From contig NZ_CP010681.1 in the NCBI RefSeq assembly GCF_002407245.1, positions 1,240,001 through 1,304,000 on the forward strand: a DNA stretch of 64,000 nt. Reading direction: 5' to 3'. The stretch comes from Phaeobacter piscinae (GTDB taxonomy: Bacteria > Pseudomonadota > Alphaproteobacteria > Rhodobacterales > Rhodobacteraceae). Positions 43,797 through 52,517 of this stretch are shown piece after piece. A program made the translations under genes and the position numbers. The number at the start of each line of letters is the position of its first letter. Positions within the stretch are counted from its first letter, which is position 1. The notes under the pieces are model-generated. The model was given only the letters and a program-made list of their open reading frames with translations. It did not search any database and was not told the origin of the DNA.

Positions 43797-45047
43797 ATGA
43801 CGTCGCTTGGACAGAATCTGAAGATCAATGGCGACAGGCTGTGGGACAGCCTGATGGAAATGGCAAAAATCGGCCCCGGTGTCGCAGGCGGCAACAACCG
43901 TCAGACCCTGACCGATGCGGATGCCGAGGGGCGCGCACTGTTTCAGTCGTGGTGTGAGGCGGCTGGCTGCACCATGGGGCTGGACACGATGGGCAATATG
44001 TTTGCCCGGCGCGAAGGGACTGATCCCGAAGCGCTGCCGGTCTATATGGGATCGCATCTGGATACGCAGCCGACAGGCGGCAAATATGACGGTGTCCTCG
44101 GGGTGCTTGGTGGATTGGAAGTTGTCCGCACGCTCAATGATCTTAGCATCAAGACCAAACATCCGATTGTCGTGACAAACTGGACCAATGAGGAGGGCAC
44201 GCGGTTTGCGCCCGCGATGCTGGCCTCTGGTGTGTTTGCCGGAAAACACACGCAGGATTGGGCCTATGCCCGCGAGGATGCTGACGGCAAAACATTCGGC
44301 GATGAACTGAAGCGTATTGGCTGGATCGGTGACGAAGAGGTCGGCGCCCGCAAAATGCATGCGATGTTTGAGCTGCACATTGAACAGGGGCCAATCCTTG
44401 AGGCGGAAAACAAGGATATCGGCGTTGTCACTCATGGTCAGGGATTGTGGTGGCTGCAATGCACAGTCACGGGCAAGGATGCGCATACCGGCTCCACCCC
44501 GATGAACATGCGGGTCAATGCGGGCTTAGGTATGGCACGCATGACAGAAGCCGCGCATCAGATCGCCATGGCGCACCAGCCCCACGCAGTGGGCGCCGTT
44601 GGTCACTGCGATGTCTATCCAAACTCCCGCAATGTGATCCCCGGCAAAGTGGTGTTCACGGTCGATTTCCGCTCGCCTGATCTGGAAAAACTGACCTCAA
44701 TGCGGGCGCAATATGAGGTGAAGGCGAAGGAAATCGCTGATGAGCTTGGTCTTGGACTTGAGATTGAGCCAGTCGGGCATTTTGATCCGGTAACCTTTGA
44801 CGAGGGCTGCGTGAGTGCGGTGCGTTCCGCCGCTGAGCGGCTGGGCTACAGCCATATGGATATCGTCTCCGGCGCCGGGCATGATGCCTGCTGGATCAAC
44901 GATCTGGCCCCGACCGCGATGATCATGTGCCCCTGCGTTGACGGGCTGAGCCACAATGAGGCGGAGGATATCTCCAAGGACTGGGCGGCAGCTGGCACAG
45001 ATGTCATGTTGCACGCAGTTCTGGAGACTGCTGAAATCGTCGCATAG
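43797..45047 (+). CDS. pydC: Zn-dependent N-carbamoyl-beta-alanine amidohydrolase (M20 family)
   Basis: A 416-residue enzyme from ATG 43797 (GGAAGGAAG before it). Metal motifs of the hydantoinase/carbamoylase family are visible: MGSHLDTQPTGGKYDGVLGVLGG, TNWTNEEGTRFAPAM and FELHIEQGPILE. In reductive pyrimidine degradation it hydrolyses N-carbamoyl-beta-alanine (or the thymine derivative) to beta-alanine, CO2 and NH3. It is followed by dihydropyrimidinase with a repeat element in the gap. Allantoate amidohydrolase is a relative, but the context favours pyrimidines. Confidence 0.9.
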   Translation: MTSLGQNLKINGDRLWDSLMEMAKIGPGVAGGNNRQTLTDADAEGRALFQSWCEAAGCTMGLDTMGNMFARREGTDPEALPVYMGSHLDTQPTGGKYDGVLGVLGGLEVVRTLNDLSIKTKHPIVVTNWTNEEGTRFAPAMLASGVFAGKHTQDWAYAREDADGKTFGDELKRIGWIGDEEVGARKMHAMFELHIEQGPILEAENKDIGVVTHGQGLWWLQCTVTGKDAHTGSTPMNMRVNAGLGMARMTEAAHQIAMAHQPHAVGAVGHCDVYPNSRNVIPGKVVFTVDFRSPDLEKLTSMRAQYEVKAKEIADELGLGLEIEPVGHFDPVTFDEGCVSAVRSAAERLGYSHMDIVSGAGHDACWINDLAPTAMIMCPCVDGLSHNEAEDISKDWAAAGTDVMLHAVLETAEIVA

Positions 45048-45048
45048 G

Positions 45049-45104
45049 GGGCGCTGCCCCCGCCGCGCCAGCGCGGCTCCCCCGGGATATTTCGGGCCAG
45101 AAGA
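45049..45104 (+). repeat. Intergenic repeat element, copy 1
   Basis: A 56-nt element running from GGGCGCTGCCC to CCAGAAGA, with a CGCGCCAGCGCG hairpin and the block CCCGGGATATTTCGGG. A second copy is at 48565-48617. It resembles dispersed intergenic elements of Rhodobacterales genomes, placed just after stop codons. Confidence 0.75.
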
Positions 45105-45170
45105 TGCCTGTGCCGTTGGGGGTAACAAGAAAGATGCGGCAATGACCGCGCTCTCACAGGGAGATAGACC

Positions 45171-46625
45171 ATGGCGAAAGTCATCAAGAACGGCACCATC
45201 GTGACGGCAGATCTGACCTATAAGGCGGATGTGCTGATCGAGAACGGTGTGATCACCGAGATCGGTCAGGGATTGACAGGGGACGAGGAGCTGGACGCGA
45301 CCGGCTGTTACGTGATGCCGGGCGGCATTGATCCGCATACGCATTTGGAGATGCCCTTTATGGGGACATACTCCAGTGATGATTTTGAGAGTGGGACGCG
45401 GGCGGGGCTGGCTGGTGGCACCACCATGGTGGTGGATTTCGCGCTGCCCAACCCGGGGGAGAGCCTGCTGGACGCGCTGAAGCGCTGGGACAACAAGTCG
45501 ACGCGGGCCAATTGCGACTATTCCTTCCACATGGCGGTGACCTGGTGGGGGGAGCAGGTCTTTGACGATATGAAGACCGTCATTGAAACGCGGGGCATCA
45601 ACACCTTCAAACACTTCATGGCCTATAAAGGCGCGTTGATGGTGAATGATGATGAGCTGTATGCCTCCTTCCAGCGGCTGTCTGAGCTGGGTGGCATTGC
45701 CATGGTACATGCCGAAAACGGCGATGTGGTGGCTGAATTGTCGGCCAAGCTGTTGGCGGAGGGCAACAACGGTCCCGAGGCGCATGCCTATTCCCGCCCG
45801 CCGCAGGTGGAGGGCGAGGCCACCAACCGCGCCATTATGATTGCCGATATGGCAGGCGTGCCGCTTTATGTGGTGCATACCTCCTGCGAAGACAGCCACG
45901 AGGCCATTCGCCGTGCCCGCATGCAGGGCAAACGCGTTTGGGGTGAGCCGTTGATCCAGCATCTGACGCTGGATGAAAGTGAGTATTTCAATCAGGACTG
46001 GGATCATGCGGCGCGTCGGGTGATGTCGCCGCCGTTCCGCAATAAACAGCATCAGGACAGTCTCTGGAACGGGTTGCAATCTGGCTCGCTGTCGGTTGTG
46101 GCGACGGATCACTGTGCCTTTACCACCGAGCAGAAGCGTACCGGTGTGGGCGATTTCACCAAGATCCCCAATGGCACTGGCGGGTTGGAAGACCGGATGC
46201 CGATGCTGTGGACGCATGGGGTGGCCACAGGCCGCCTGACACCGAATGAATTTGTCGCCGTGACGTCGACAAATATCGCCAAGATCCTGAATTGCTACCC
46301 CAAGAAAGGTGCGGTTCTGGTCGGGGCGGACGCGGATCTGGTGGTCTGGGATCCTGAAAAGACCAAGGTCATCTCGGCGGCGAGCCAGCAGTCGGCGATC
46401 GACTATAACGTCTTTGAGGGGCATGAGGTGAAGGGGTTGCCGCGCTTTACCCTGACCCGTGGCCAAGTGGCGGTTCATGACGGTGAGATTCGCTGTCAGG
46501 AGGGGCATGGCACCTTTGTTGAGCGCGAGGCCAATGCGACGGTGAACAAGGCGTTGTCGACCTGGAAAGATCTGACGGCGCCCCGTCCCGTCGAGCGGTC
46601 AGGTATTCCGGTGACAGGTGTGTAA
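45171..46625 (+). CDS. hydA: Dihydropyrimidinase
   Basis: A 484-residue cyclic amidohydrolase, normal length. Metal-binding motifs are present: GGIDPHTHLEMPFMGTYSSDDFESG, the carboxylated Lys in FKHFMAYKGALMVND, and AMVHAENGD, VVHTSCEDS and VVATDHCAFTTEQK. It opens the dihydrouracil/dihydrothymine ring. It follows the carbamoylase gene, giving steps two and three of the pathway side by side. Confidence 0.95.
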   Translation: MAKVIKNGTIVTADLTYKADVLIENGVITEIGQGLTGDEELDATGCYVMPGGIDPHTHLEMPFMGTYSSDDFESGTRAGLAGGTTMVVDFALPNPGESLLDALKRWDNKSTRANCDYSFHMAVTWWGEQVFDDMKTVIETRGINTFKHFMAYKGALMVNDDELYASFQRLSELGGIAMVHAENGDVVAELSAKLLAEGNNGPEAHAYSRPPQVEGEATNRAIMIADMAGVPLYVVHTSCEDSHEAIRRARMQGKRVWGEPLIQHLTLDESEYFNQDWDHAARRVMSPPFRNKQHQDSLWNGLQSGSLSVVATDHCAFTTEQKRTGVGDFTKIPNGTGGLEDRMPMLWTHGVATGRLTPNEFVAVTSTNIAKILNCYPKKGAVLVGADADLVVWDPEKTKVISAASQQSAIDYNVFEGHEVKGLPRFTLTRGQVAVHDGEIRCQEGHGTFVEREANATVNKALSTWKDLTAPRPVERSGIPVTGV

Positions 46626-46632
46626 TTCAGGG

Positions 46633-46664
46633 ACGGGCTGCCAGGAATGGCGGCCCGTTTTCCT
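46633..46664 (+). terminator. Hairpin after the dihydropyrimidinase gene
   Basis: ACGGGCTGCC and GGCGGCCCGT (one G-T pair) around an AGGAAT loop, followed by TTTTCC, just after the stop. It may attenuate transcription into the ABC genes. Confidence 0.6.
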
Positions 46665-46685
46665 GTGTGAAATCAAGGCGAATAG

Positions 46686-47525
46686 ATGAATATGGAAACG
46701 ACCACCCAGGCGCTCAATTCCCAGGCCGCCGCTTCCGATATCACCCCGCAGGCGCCGGTCATCGAGGCGCGCAATCTGGACCTGACCTTTCAGACCAATG
46801 ACGGCCCGGTGCATGCGCTGAAGGATGTGAGCCTGGAGATCAACAAAGGCGATTTTGTCTCCTTCATCGGCCCCTCCGGATGTGGCAAGACCACGTTCCT
46901 GCGCTGCATTGCTGCGCTGGAACAACCCACTGGCGGCGCGCTGATGGTCAATGGCATGACGCCGGATGAGGCCCGCAGGCAACGCGCCTACGGCTATGTG
47001 TTTCAGGCTGCCGGGCTATATCCCTGGCGGTCGATCGCCAAGAACATCAAACTGCCGCTTGAAATCATGGGCTATTCCAAGGCTGAGCAAGCCGCGCGGG
47101 TCGAGCAGGTGCTGGAGCTGGTGGAGTTGGCGGGGTTTGGCGGCAAATACCCCTGGCAGCTGTCGGGGGGGATGCAGCAGCGGGCCAGCATTGCGCGGGC
47201 TCTGGCGTTTGATGCGGATATCCTGTTGATGGATGAGCCCTTTGGGGCGCTGGATGAGATCGTCCGGGATCATCTGAATGAACAGCTGCTGAAGCTTTGG
47301 GCGCGCACCGACAAGACCATCGGGTTTGTCACACATTCCATTCCGGAGGCGGTCTACCTGTCCACGAAGATCGTGGTGATGTCACCGCGTCCGGGGCGCA
47401 TTCATGATGTGATCGACAGCCCGCTGCCAAAGGAGCGGCCTCTGGATATTCGTGACAGCGCTGAGTTTATCGAGATCGCCCACCGCGTCCGTGATGGTCT
47501 GCGCGCGGGGCATGCTGATGACTGA
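46686..47525 (+). CDS. ABC transporter ATPase (NitT/TauT type) for a pyrimidine-like substrate
   Basis: A 279-residue ATPase. Walker A is FIGPSGCGKTTFLRCIA, the Q-loop is YVFQAAGLYPWRS, the signature is LSGGMQQRASIARALAF and Walker B is ILLMDEPFGALDE. It is of the nitrate/sulfonate/taurine class (SsuB/ThiZ-like), matching the NMT1-type binding protein below. It begins 60 nt after dihydropyrimidinase, so pyrimidine bases or degradation intermediates are the likely substrate. Confidence 0.9.
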   Translation: MNMETTTQALNSQAAASDITPQAPVIEARNLDLTFQTNDGPVHALKDVSLEINKGDFVSFIGPSGCGKTTFLRCIAALEQPTGGALMVNGMTPDEARRQRAYGYVFQAAGLYPWRSIAKNIKLPLEIMGYSKAEQAARVEQVLELVELAGFGGKYPWQLSGGMQQRASIARALAFDADILLMDEPFGALDEIVRDHLNEQLLKLWARTDKTIGFVTHSIPEAVYLSTKIVVMSPRPGRIHDVIDSPLPKERPLDIRDSAEFIEIAHRVRDGLRAGHADD

Positions 47526-47548
47526 TCGGCGCGGCGGCAGAGATACGC

Positions 47549-47574
47549 CCACGGAAAATTTGAATTTTCCGTGG
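47549..47574. other. Perfect 12-bp inverted repeat between ATPase and permease genes
   Basis: CCACGGAAAATT (47549-47560) and AATTTTCCGTGG (47563-47574) with a 2-nt centre. The T-run after the dyad is GAGTTTTC, so it could be a weak terminator or a protein site. It is the only perfect dyad of this length in the block. Confidence 0.75.
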
Positions 47575-47630
47575 AGTTTTCTTCGGAAAAAATTGGCGTC
47601 GCATGTGTCCGTGTGGAAAGGGGCAGGATC

Positions 47631-48548
47631 ATGAAAACAGCACTTGCTGTCTTAAGCGTCCTCGCGGCAATTGCCGTGATCTGGTACGCGGCCTGCGTTC
47701 CGATGAACATCAAAGGGGTTCTGGATGCTGCCGAGCGTTCGGGGGCTGAAGTGGTTCCGGCCACCGCCCGCGAGCGTCGCGACATGGGCCCGATTGGGCT
47801 GGTTGCGGCCAATTCCTTCGCTATCGGGGATGTCTGGTCGCAGGACCGGCCGCGACTGCCTGCGCCGCATCAGGTGGCTGTTGAGCTGTGGGAGACCACG
47901 GTGGAGAAGAAACTCACCTCCAAGCGGAGCCTGATCTACCATGGGCAGGTGACGCTTTCGGCGACATTGCTTGGGTTTGTTATTGGCACCGGTCTGGGGA
48001 TCCTCTTGGCGGTTGGCATCGTGCATAGCCGTGTGATGGATATGTCGGTGATGCCCTGGGCGATTGTCAGCCAGACCATTCCGATTATCGCTCTGGCCCC
48101 GATGATCATCGTGGTTTTGTACTCTATCGGCGTTCAGGGGATCCTGCCGAAGGCGGTGATTTCGGCCTATCTCAGTTTCTTTCCGGTTGTTGTTGGTATG
48201 GTCAAGGGGCTGCGCAGCCCTGATCAGATGCAGCTGGATTTGCTGAAGACCTATAATGCGAGCCTGGGGCAGGGGTTCTGGAAGCTGCGCCTGCCGGCCT
48301 CGATGCCCTATCTGTTTGCCTCTTTGAAAATTGGTATCGCAGCTTCGCTTGTTGGGGCCATCGTTGGGGAGTTGCCAACCGGTGCCGTCGCCGGGCTTGG
48401 CGCGCGGCTTCTGGCGGGCAGCTACTATGGGCAGACCGTGCAGATCTGGTCAGCGCTGTTTGCCGCTGCAATTCTGGCCGCAGCATTGGTTGCCCTGCTG
48501 GGCGTTATTGAGCGTCTGGTTCTGAAACGGATGGGGGTGCAGGCATGA
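47631..48548 (+). CDS. ABC transporter permease (NitT/TauT type)
   Basis: A 305-residue permease from ATG 47631 behind GGGGCAGGATC. It has an N-terminal helix (ALAVLSVLAAIAVIWYAACVP) and a longer-than-usual periplasmic stretch, then the permease core with about five helices and the EAA-like loop AVISAYLSFFPVVVGMVKGLRSPDQMQLDLLKTYNASLGQGFWKLRLPASMP. It is one of two permeases in the cluster. Confidence 0.9.
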   Translation: MKTALAVLSVLAAIAVIWYAACVPMNIKGVLDAAERSGAEVVPATARERRDMGPIGLVAANSFAIGDVWSQDRPRLPAPHQVAVELWETTVEKKLTSKRSLIYHGQVTLSATLLGFVIGTGLGILLAVGIVHSRVMDMSVMPWAIVSQTIPIIALAPMIIVVLYSIGVQGILPKAVISAYLSFFPVVVGMVKGLRSPDQMQLDLLKTYNASLGQGFWKLRLPASMPYLFASLKIGIAASLVGAIVGELPTGAVAGLGARLLAGSYYGQTVQIWSALFAAAILAAALVALLGVIERLVLKRMGVQA

Positions 48549-48564
48549 ACGCTGGTGGGATTGA

Positions 48565-48617
48565 GGGCGCTGCCCTCGCCGTTTTGCGGCTCACCCGGGA
48601 TATTTCGGGTCAGAAGA
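48565..48617 (+). repeat. Intergenic repeat element, copy 2
   Basis: A 53-nt copy of the element at 45049-45104: GGGCGCTGCCC, GCGGCTC, CCCGGGATATTTCGGG and CAGAAGA are shared, with the hairpin part changed (CGCCGTTTTGCGG). It lies 17 nt before the next permease gene. Confidence 0.75.
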
Positions 48618-48633
48618 ACGGGGGGCGTGGCCA

Positions 48634-49479
48634 ATGGTGATGGTATCTATGGCGCTGCTTATATGGTGTGCGGGGTGGTGGCTGAACGGTCGGCTGGCCA
48701 ATAGTTCGGCATCGAATACGTCTGCGGTGAAACTGTTGGTTCCGGCCATTTTTGGTGTGACGCTGCTGATTGTCTGGGAACTGTTGGTGCGCGGGCTTGA
48801 GGTCTCTTTGGTGATCCTGCCAGCCCCCAGCGTCATCGCTGCGCGCTTTGCCACAAGCCTGCCGGTTCTTTGGCAGGATTTTCAGCAGACGATCCTGAAG
48901 GGCGCGCTGTCTGGCTATATCATCGGCTGCGGTGCTGCGTTGCTGATGGCGATTGCGGTGGACCGCAGCGATTTCCTGCGCCGCGGACTGTTGCCAGTGG
49001 GGAATTTTGTTGCGGCGCTGCCCATTGTCGGCACGGCCCCTATTCTGGTGATGTGGTTTGGGTTCGACTGGCAGTCAAAAGCGGCGGTGGTTGTGGTGAT
49101 GGTGTTCTTCCCGGTCCTTGTGAATACGGTGGCGGGGTTGCGCGAGACCTCAGCGATGCAACGTGATCTGATGCAGACCTATGCGGCCAGTTATTGGCAG
49201 AGTTTTTTCAAACTGCGCCTGCCTGCTGCGCTGCCGTTTATCTTTAACGGGCTCAAGATCTCCACAACGCTGGCGCTGGTTGGGGCCATTGTGGCGGAGT
49301 TCTTTGGCTCACCAACTGTGGGCATGGGGTTTCGGATCTCGACCTCGGTGGGGCAGCTGGCGCTGGATATGGTCTGGGCCGAGATTCTTGTGGCGGCACT
49401 GGCCGGGTCGGCATTTTATGGCATGATGGCGCTGATTGAGAAAACGCTCACCTTCTGGCACCCGTCGCAACGGGGATAG
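48634..49479 (+). CDS. ABC transporter permease (NitT/TauT type)
   Basis: A 281-residue permease with about seven hydrophobic segments. The EAA-like loop is VFFPVLVNTVAGLRETSAMQRDLMQTYAASYWQSFFKLRLPAALPFIFNGLK. It resembles the partner permease at 47631 and probably forms a heterodimer with it. The start at 48634 has only a weak ribosome site (GGGGGGCGTGG), so a nearby start is possible. The repeat element lies immediately before it. Confidence 0.88.
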   Translation: MVMVSMALLIWCAGWWLNGRLANSSASNTSAVKLLVPAIFGVTLLIVWELLVRGLEVSLVILPAPSVIAARFATSLPVLWQDFQQTILKGALSGYIIGCGAALLMAIAVDRSDFLRRGLLPVGNFVAALPIVGTAPILVMWFGFDWQSKAAVVVVMVFFPVLVNTVAGLRETSAMQRDLMQTYAASYWQSFFKLRLPAALPFIFNGLKISTTLALVGAIVAEFFGSPTVGMGFRISTSVGQLALDMVWAEILVAALAGSAFYGMMALIEKTLTFWHPSQRG

Positions 49480-49599
49480 GCAGCTTTGCGACCTGCGGTT
49501 TGGAAGTTGGCGCCAACTGGAAGAAAACCTTTGGAGACAGCGGGGTAACTCGCGCAGAATTCAGGACTACAACCAGATATAACAACAGGGAGAAGACAG

Positions 49600-50586
49600 A
49601 TGAAAACACTGCTGACCGCCGCCGCCATGGCGCTGGGGGCTGCATCGGTGGCGCAGGCCGCCGATGAGGTGAAACTGCAGCTGAAATGGGTCACACAGGC
49701 CCAGTTTGCAGGCTATTATGTCGCGTTGGATCAGGGGTTCTATGAGGCTGAGGATCTGGATGTCACCATTCTGCCTGGTGGTCCGGATATTGCGCCGACC
49801 CAGGTGATTGCCGGGGGCGGCGCGGATGTCACGGTTGAGTGGATGCCAGCCGCGCTGGCCGCGCGGGAGAAAGGTCTGCCGCTGGTCAATATCGCCCAGC
49901 CGTACAAAAGCTCCGGCATGATGCTGACCTGTTGGAAAGACACCGGCATTGCTGCGCCTGAAGATCTGGCCAACCGAACCCTTGGCGTCTGGTTCTTCGG
50001 CAATGAATTCCCTTTCATGAGCTGGATGAGCCAGTTGGGGATTTCGACCGAAGGCAAAGGCGAGAAAGGTGTCGAGGTTCTGAAGCAGGGCTTCAATGTC
50101 GATCCGCTGTTGCAGCGTCAGGCGGATTGTATTTCGACCATGACCTATAATGAATATTGGCAGGTGATTGATGCGGGCGTGGCCCCGGATGAGTTGATTA
50201 CCTTCAAATATGAGGATCAGGGCGTGGCAACGCTTGAAGATGGTCTTTATGTGCTGGAAGAGAACCTGAACGATCCGGCCTTTGTCGATAAGATGCAGCG
50301 TTTCGTACGCGCCTCGATGAAAGGCTGGAAATGGGCCGAGGAAAATCCGGATGACGCGGCAGAGATTGTCTTGGACAATGATGCCTCCGGCGCCCAGACA
50401 GAGGAGCACCAGAAGCGGATGATGTCTGAGGTGGCCAAGCTCACAGCCGGCAGCAATGGCGCGCTGAGCGAAGCGGACTACCAGCGCACGGTGAAGACGC
50501 TGCTTGATGGCGGTTCAAGCCCGGTGATCACCAAAGAGCCTGAGGGCGCCTGGACGCATGTTATTACCGACGCTGCGCTGAACTAA
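49600..50586 (+). CDS. NMT1/THI5-like ABC transporter substrate-binding protein
   Basis: A 328-residue periplasmic protein with signal peptide MKTLLTAAAMALGAASVAQA. The NMT1/THI5 fold is visible: VKLQLKWVTQAQFAGYYVALDQGFYEAEDLDVTILPGGPDIAPTQVIAGGGADVTVEWMPAALAAREKG. Relatives bind pyrimidine precursors of thiamine or similar ring compounds. In this cluster the ligand is more likely uracil, thymine or a degradation product. A strong terminator follows. Confidence 0.9.
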   Translation: MKTLLTAAAMALGAASVAQAADEVKLQLKWVTQAQFAGYYVALDQGFYEAEDLDVTILPGGPDIAPTQVIAGGGADVTVEWMPAALAAREKGLPLVNIAQPYKSSGMMLTCWKDTGIAAPEDLANRTLGVWFFGNEFPFMSWMSQLGISTEGKGEKGVEVLKQGFNVDPLLQRQADCISTMTYNEYWQVIDAGVAPDELITFKYEDQGVATLEDGLYVLEENLNDPAFVDKMQRFVRASMKGWKWAEENPDDAAEIVLDNDASGAQTEEHQKRMMSEVAKLTAGSNGALSEADYQRTVKTLLDGGSSPVITKEPEGAWTHVITDAALN

Positions 50587-50608
50587 GTTTCGAGTATGTG
50601 GAATTTGT

Positions 50609-50637
50609 CCCGTCCGCCTCTGCGGGCGGGATTTTTA
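50609..50637 (+). terminator. Rho-independent terminator after the pyrimidine ABC operon
   Basis: CCCGTCCGC (50609-50617) pairs with GCGGGCGGG (50622-50630), one G-T pair, CTCT loop, then ATTTTTATT. Confidence 0.92.
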
Positions 50638-50722
50638 TTTGTCGTGAGATATGTGTTTAACGGGCTGATTTTATTGCGTATTGATGGCGTCGAAACCGTC
50701 GGAAATTTATAGGATCAAGACG

Positions 50723-50942
50723 ATGAGAGACAGTTTGCGGCAGAAGATCGTCACGGTTTGCGAGGAGAAAATTGCAAAAAAAAGGTGAAAATGTGGGGCT
50801 GTCCTTTTATGCGTTTTTTGCCAACCGGAATGACGATCCGGTGCAGCTGATGGAGGCGGCGGAATGGTGGATTAAATGCCATCAGCTGAACCACTTTGAA
50901 AAGGCAGTCAAGATCCGGGATATGGTCAAGGCTGATCTGTGA
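50723..50942 (+). pseudogene. Small conserved-looking gene split by a frameshift in a run of eight A
   Basis: ATG 50723 (AGGA before it) opens a frame reading RDSLRQKIVTVCEEKIAKK that stops right after the A-run. Skipping one A of the run lets translation go on as KGENVGLSFYAFFANRNDDPVQLMEAAEWWIKCHQLNHFEKAVKIRDMVKADL and stop at 50942, a coherent 72-residue protein. The single-base surplus points to a frameshift mutation, a sequencing error, or productive slippage on the A-run. Function unknown. Confidence 0.65.
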
Positions 50943-51150
50943 TTGGATAGCGGCCACGCGTTCATCGTCAATTGGGCCTGGCTGGTCTCCGACAGATCTG
51001 GCTCCGGCCGGGTTTAGATACCAGGTAAATAGGCATTCGTTTGTTTGAGAAAACTCGATTTTAGATGCCGGCTGTGACAGAAGTTCAGGAATAAATAACA
51101 GTTAAAAGTTGAGTCTTACTTTTTGAATACCCGTTACAAATGGCAATTCC

Positions 51151-52485
51151 ATGTTAACCTTGTGTCATCGAACGATCGAGCGTTTCGGCTGTGGTTTGGA
51201 TTTCAATCCGAAGGAAGAGACCATGACTGTCTGGGAAAATGTTCAACTCTGCCTGCGATCTCTGCCTGATGTGCGGGATAGGACCGAGCACAAGGCAACC
51301 GCTCAGGTGTCGCATCCCGGATCATCCTACCGGCGTTACAATCCAGAAAGCCAAGTTCGCTGGCCACTGGCCGATTTATGTCAGGCTGCTATGCAGCGCC
51401 GGCAAAAACACTGTGGGGATGACAGGGGGATACGGGGGGTCGATCAAGTATTGGTGATGTACGATGCCCAGCACGAATTAGAGGTGTCGACATTGAAAGA
51501 TCGGGTTGCTCTGACGGGTATGGATGTCATCGCGGCGGCCACACGGGGGCTTGAACGCGCAGGTCATGCTGATCTGTTGCATGCAATCTCGGACGGGTTT
51601 GACTGGGTGTTGGTGGAAGCAGCACTGGAGCAGAACGCACGTCTGGCGCAACTGCGTGAGATGGAGCTGGCGGCCTGCTTTGGACTGGAAGACCGTGTCG
51701 TTCTGTTTCATTCCACCATCCATCTGGAACAACTACTGACCGAGGGCATTTCTCAGCTCCCGGAACTGGTTCACCGCGGAACAGACGGTGACAGCGGAGT
51801 CAAACCGGCGCGTCGGCGCGAGGCCTTGCAGCTTTTTGCTAGCGTGACCCTGTCTGAAGACATGGATGTGATCGCTTTGCCGCAGGATGCGCCTTACGGC
51901 GGGATTGAGCTGACCGGTGATTGCACCCTTTGTCAGGCCTGCACCTGGGTGTGTCCGACCAACGCACTGATTGGAGCTGAGAATGGTGCCGGATTGGACT
52001 TTGTTGAGGCTGACTGCATGCAATGTGGGTTGTGTGTGTCAGTCTGCCGCCAAAACGCGATCCGTCTGGTACCGCGGCTGGAGCTGTCACCGCACCGGAT
52101 GGCGGTATCGCTGACCCATCAAGATTTTTTCTGGTCGGATGGGGTGTCCGGTTCAAGCTCAACTGAGGTGCTGACTGCGGATCAGACTGAGGTGCAGGGG
52201 CAGGCTAGCTGCTTGAATGAAACCGATAGAGGCCCCAATGACCTTACGATTGAAAATCACTCTCTCAGCTGCGACCCAGTGAAGAAAGACCGTCAGGGAC
52301 CAGACGACTGGCCCGGCGGCGGGGCGGGCACCTGGTCCGGTGAGGGGGGGGCGGATCTCAAAGAGCGCGGGCCTGAGACCGCGTCATCCAAGAGCGGGCA
52401 GGTGGACACGCGGCGCGTGCTCTGGCCGGATCTGGCGCGCGTATCGGCGCTCTTTGGGGCTGGTCGGGCTGATAAGTTATCCTAG
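51151..52485 (+). pseudogene. Decayed polyferredoxin-like 4Fe-4S protein gene
   Basis: The open frame (444 codons) covers only part of a long 4Fe-4S protein typical of Rhodobacterales formate dehydrogenase loci. From about 51340, ESQVRWPLADL..., VLVMYDAQH, DVIAAATRGLERAGHADLLHAIS and the two clusters CTLCQACTWVCP and CMQCGLCVSVCRQ follow the usual order. N-terminal half is missing, a CDLCLMCG piece sits in another frame at 51250, and after LTHQDFFW the expected CxxCG-type end is replaced by a low-complexity tail, consistent with an indel. Fe-S motifs are still intact, so partial function cannot be excluded. Confidence 0.6.
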
Positions 52486-52517
52486 CGCGCGATTGCGCCA
52501 AGCCACAGGCTGCGCGG

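Noticed and set aside
44697-46508. A 603-codon minus-strand open frame opposite dihydropyrimidinase
   Set aside because: It is antisense to a clear enzyme gene and rich in His, Arg and Gln, the usual look of a shadow frame.
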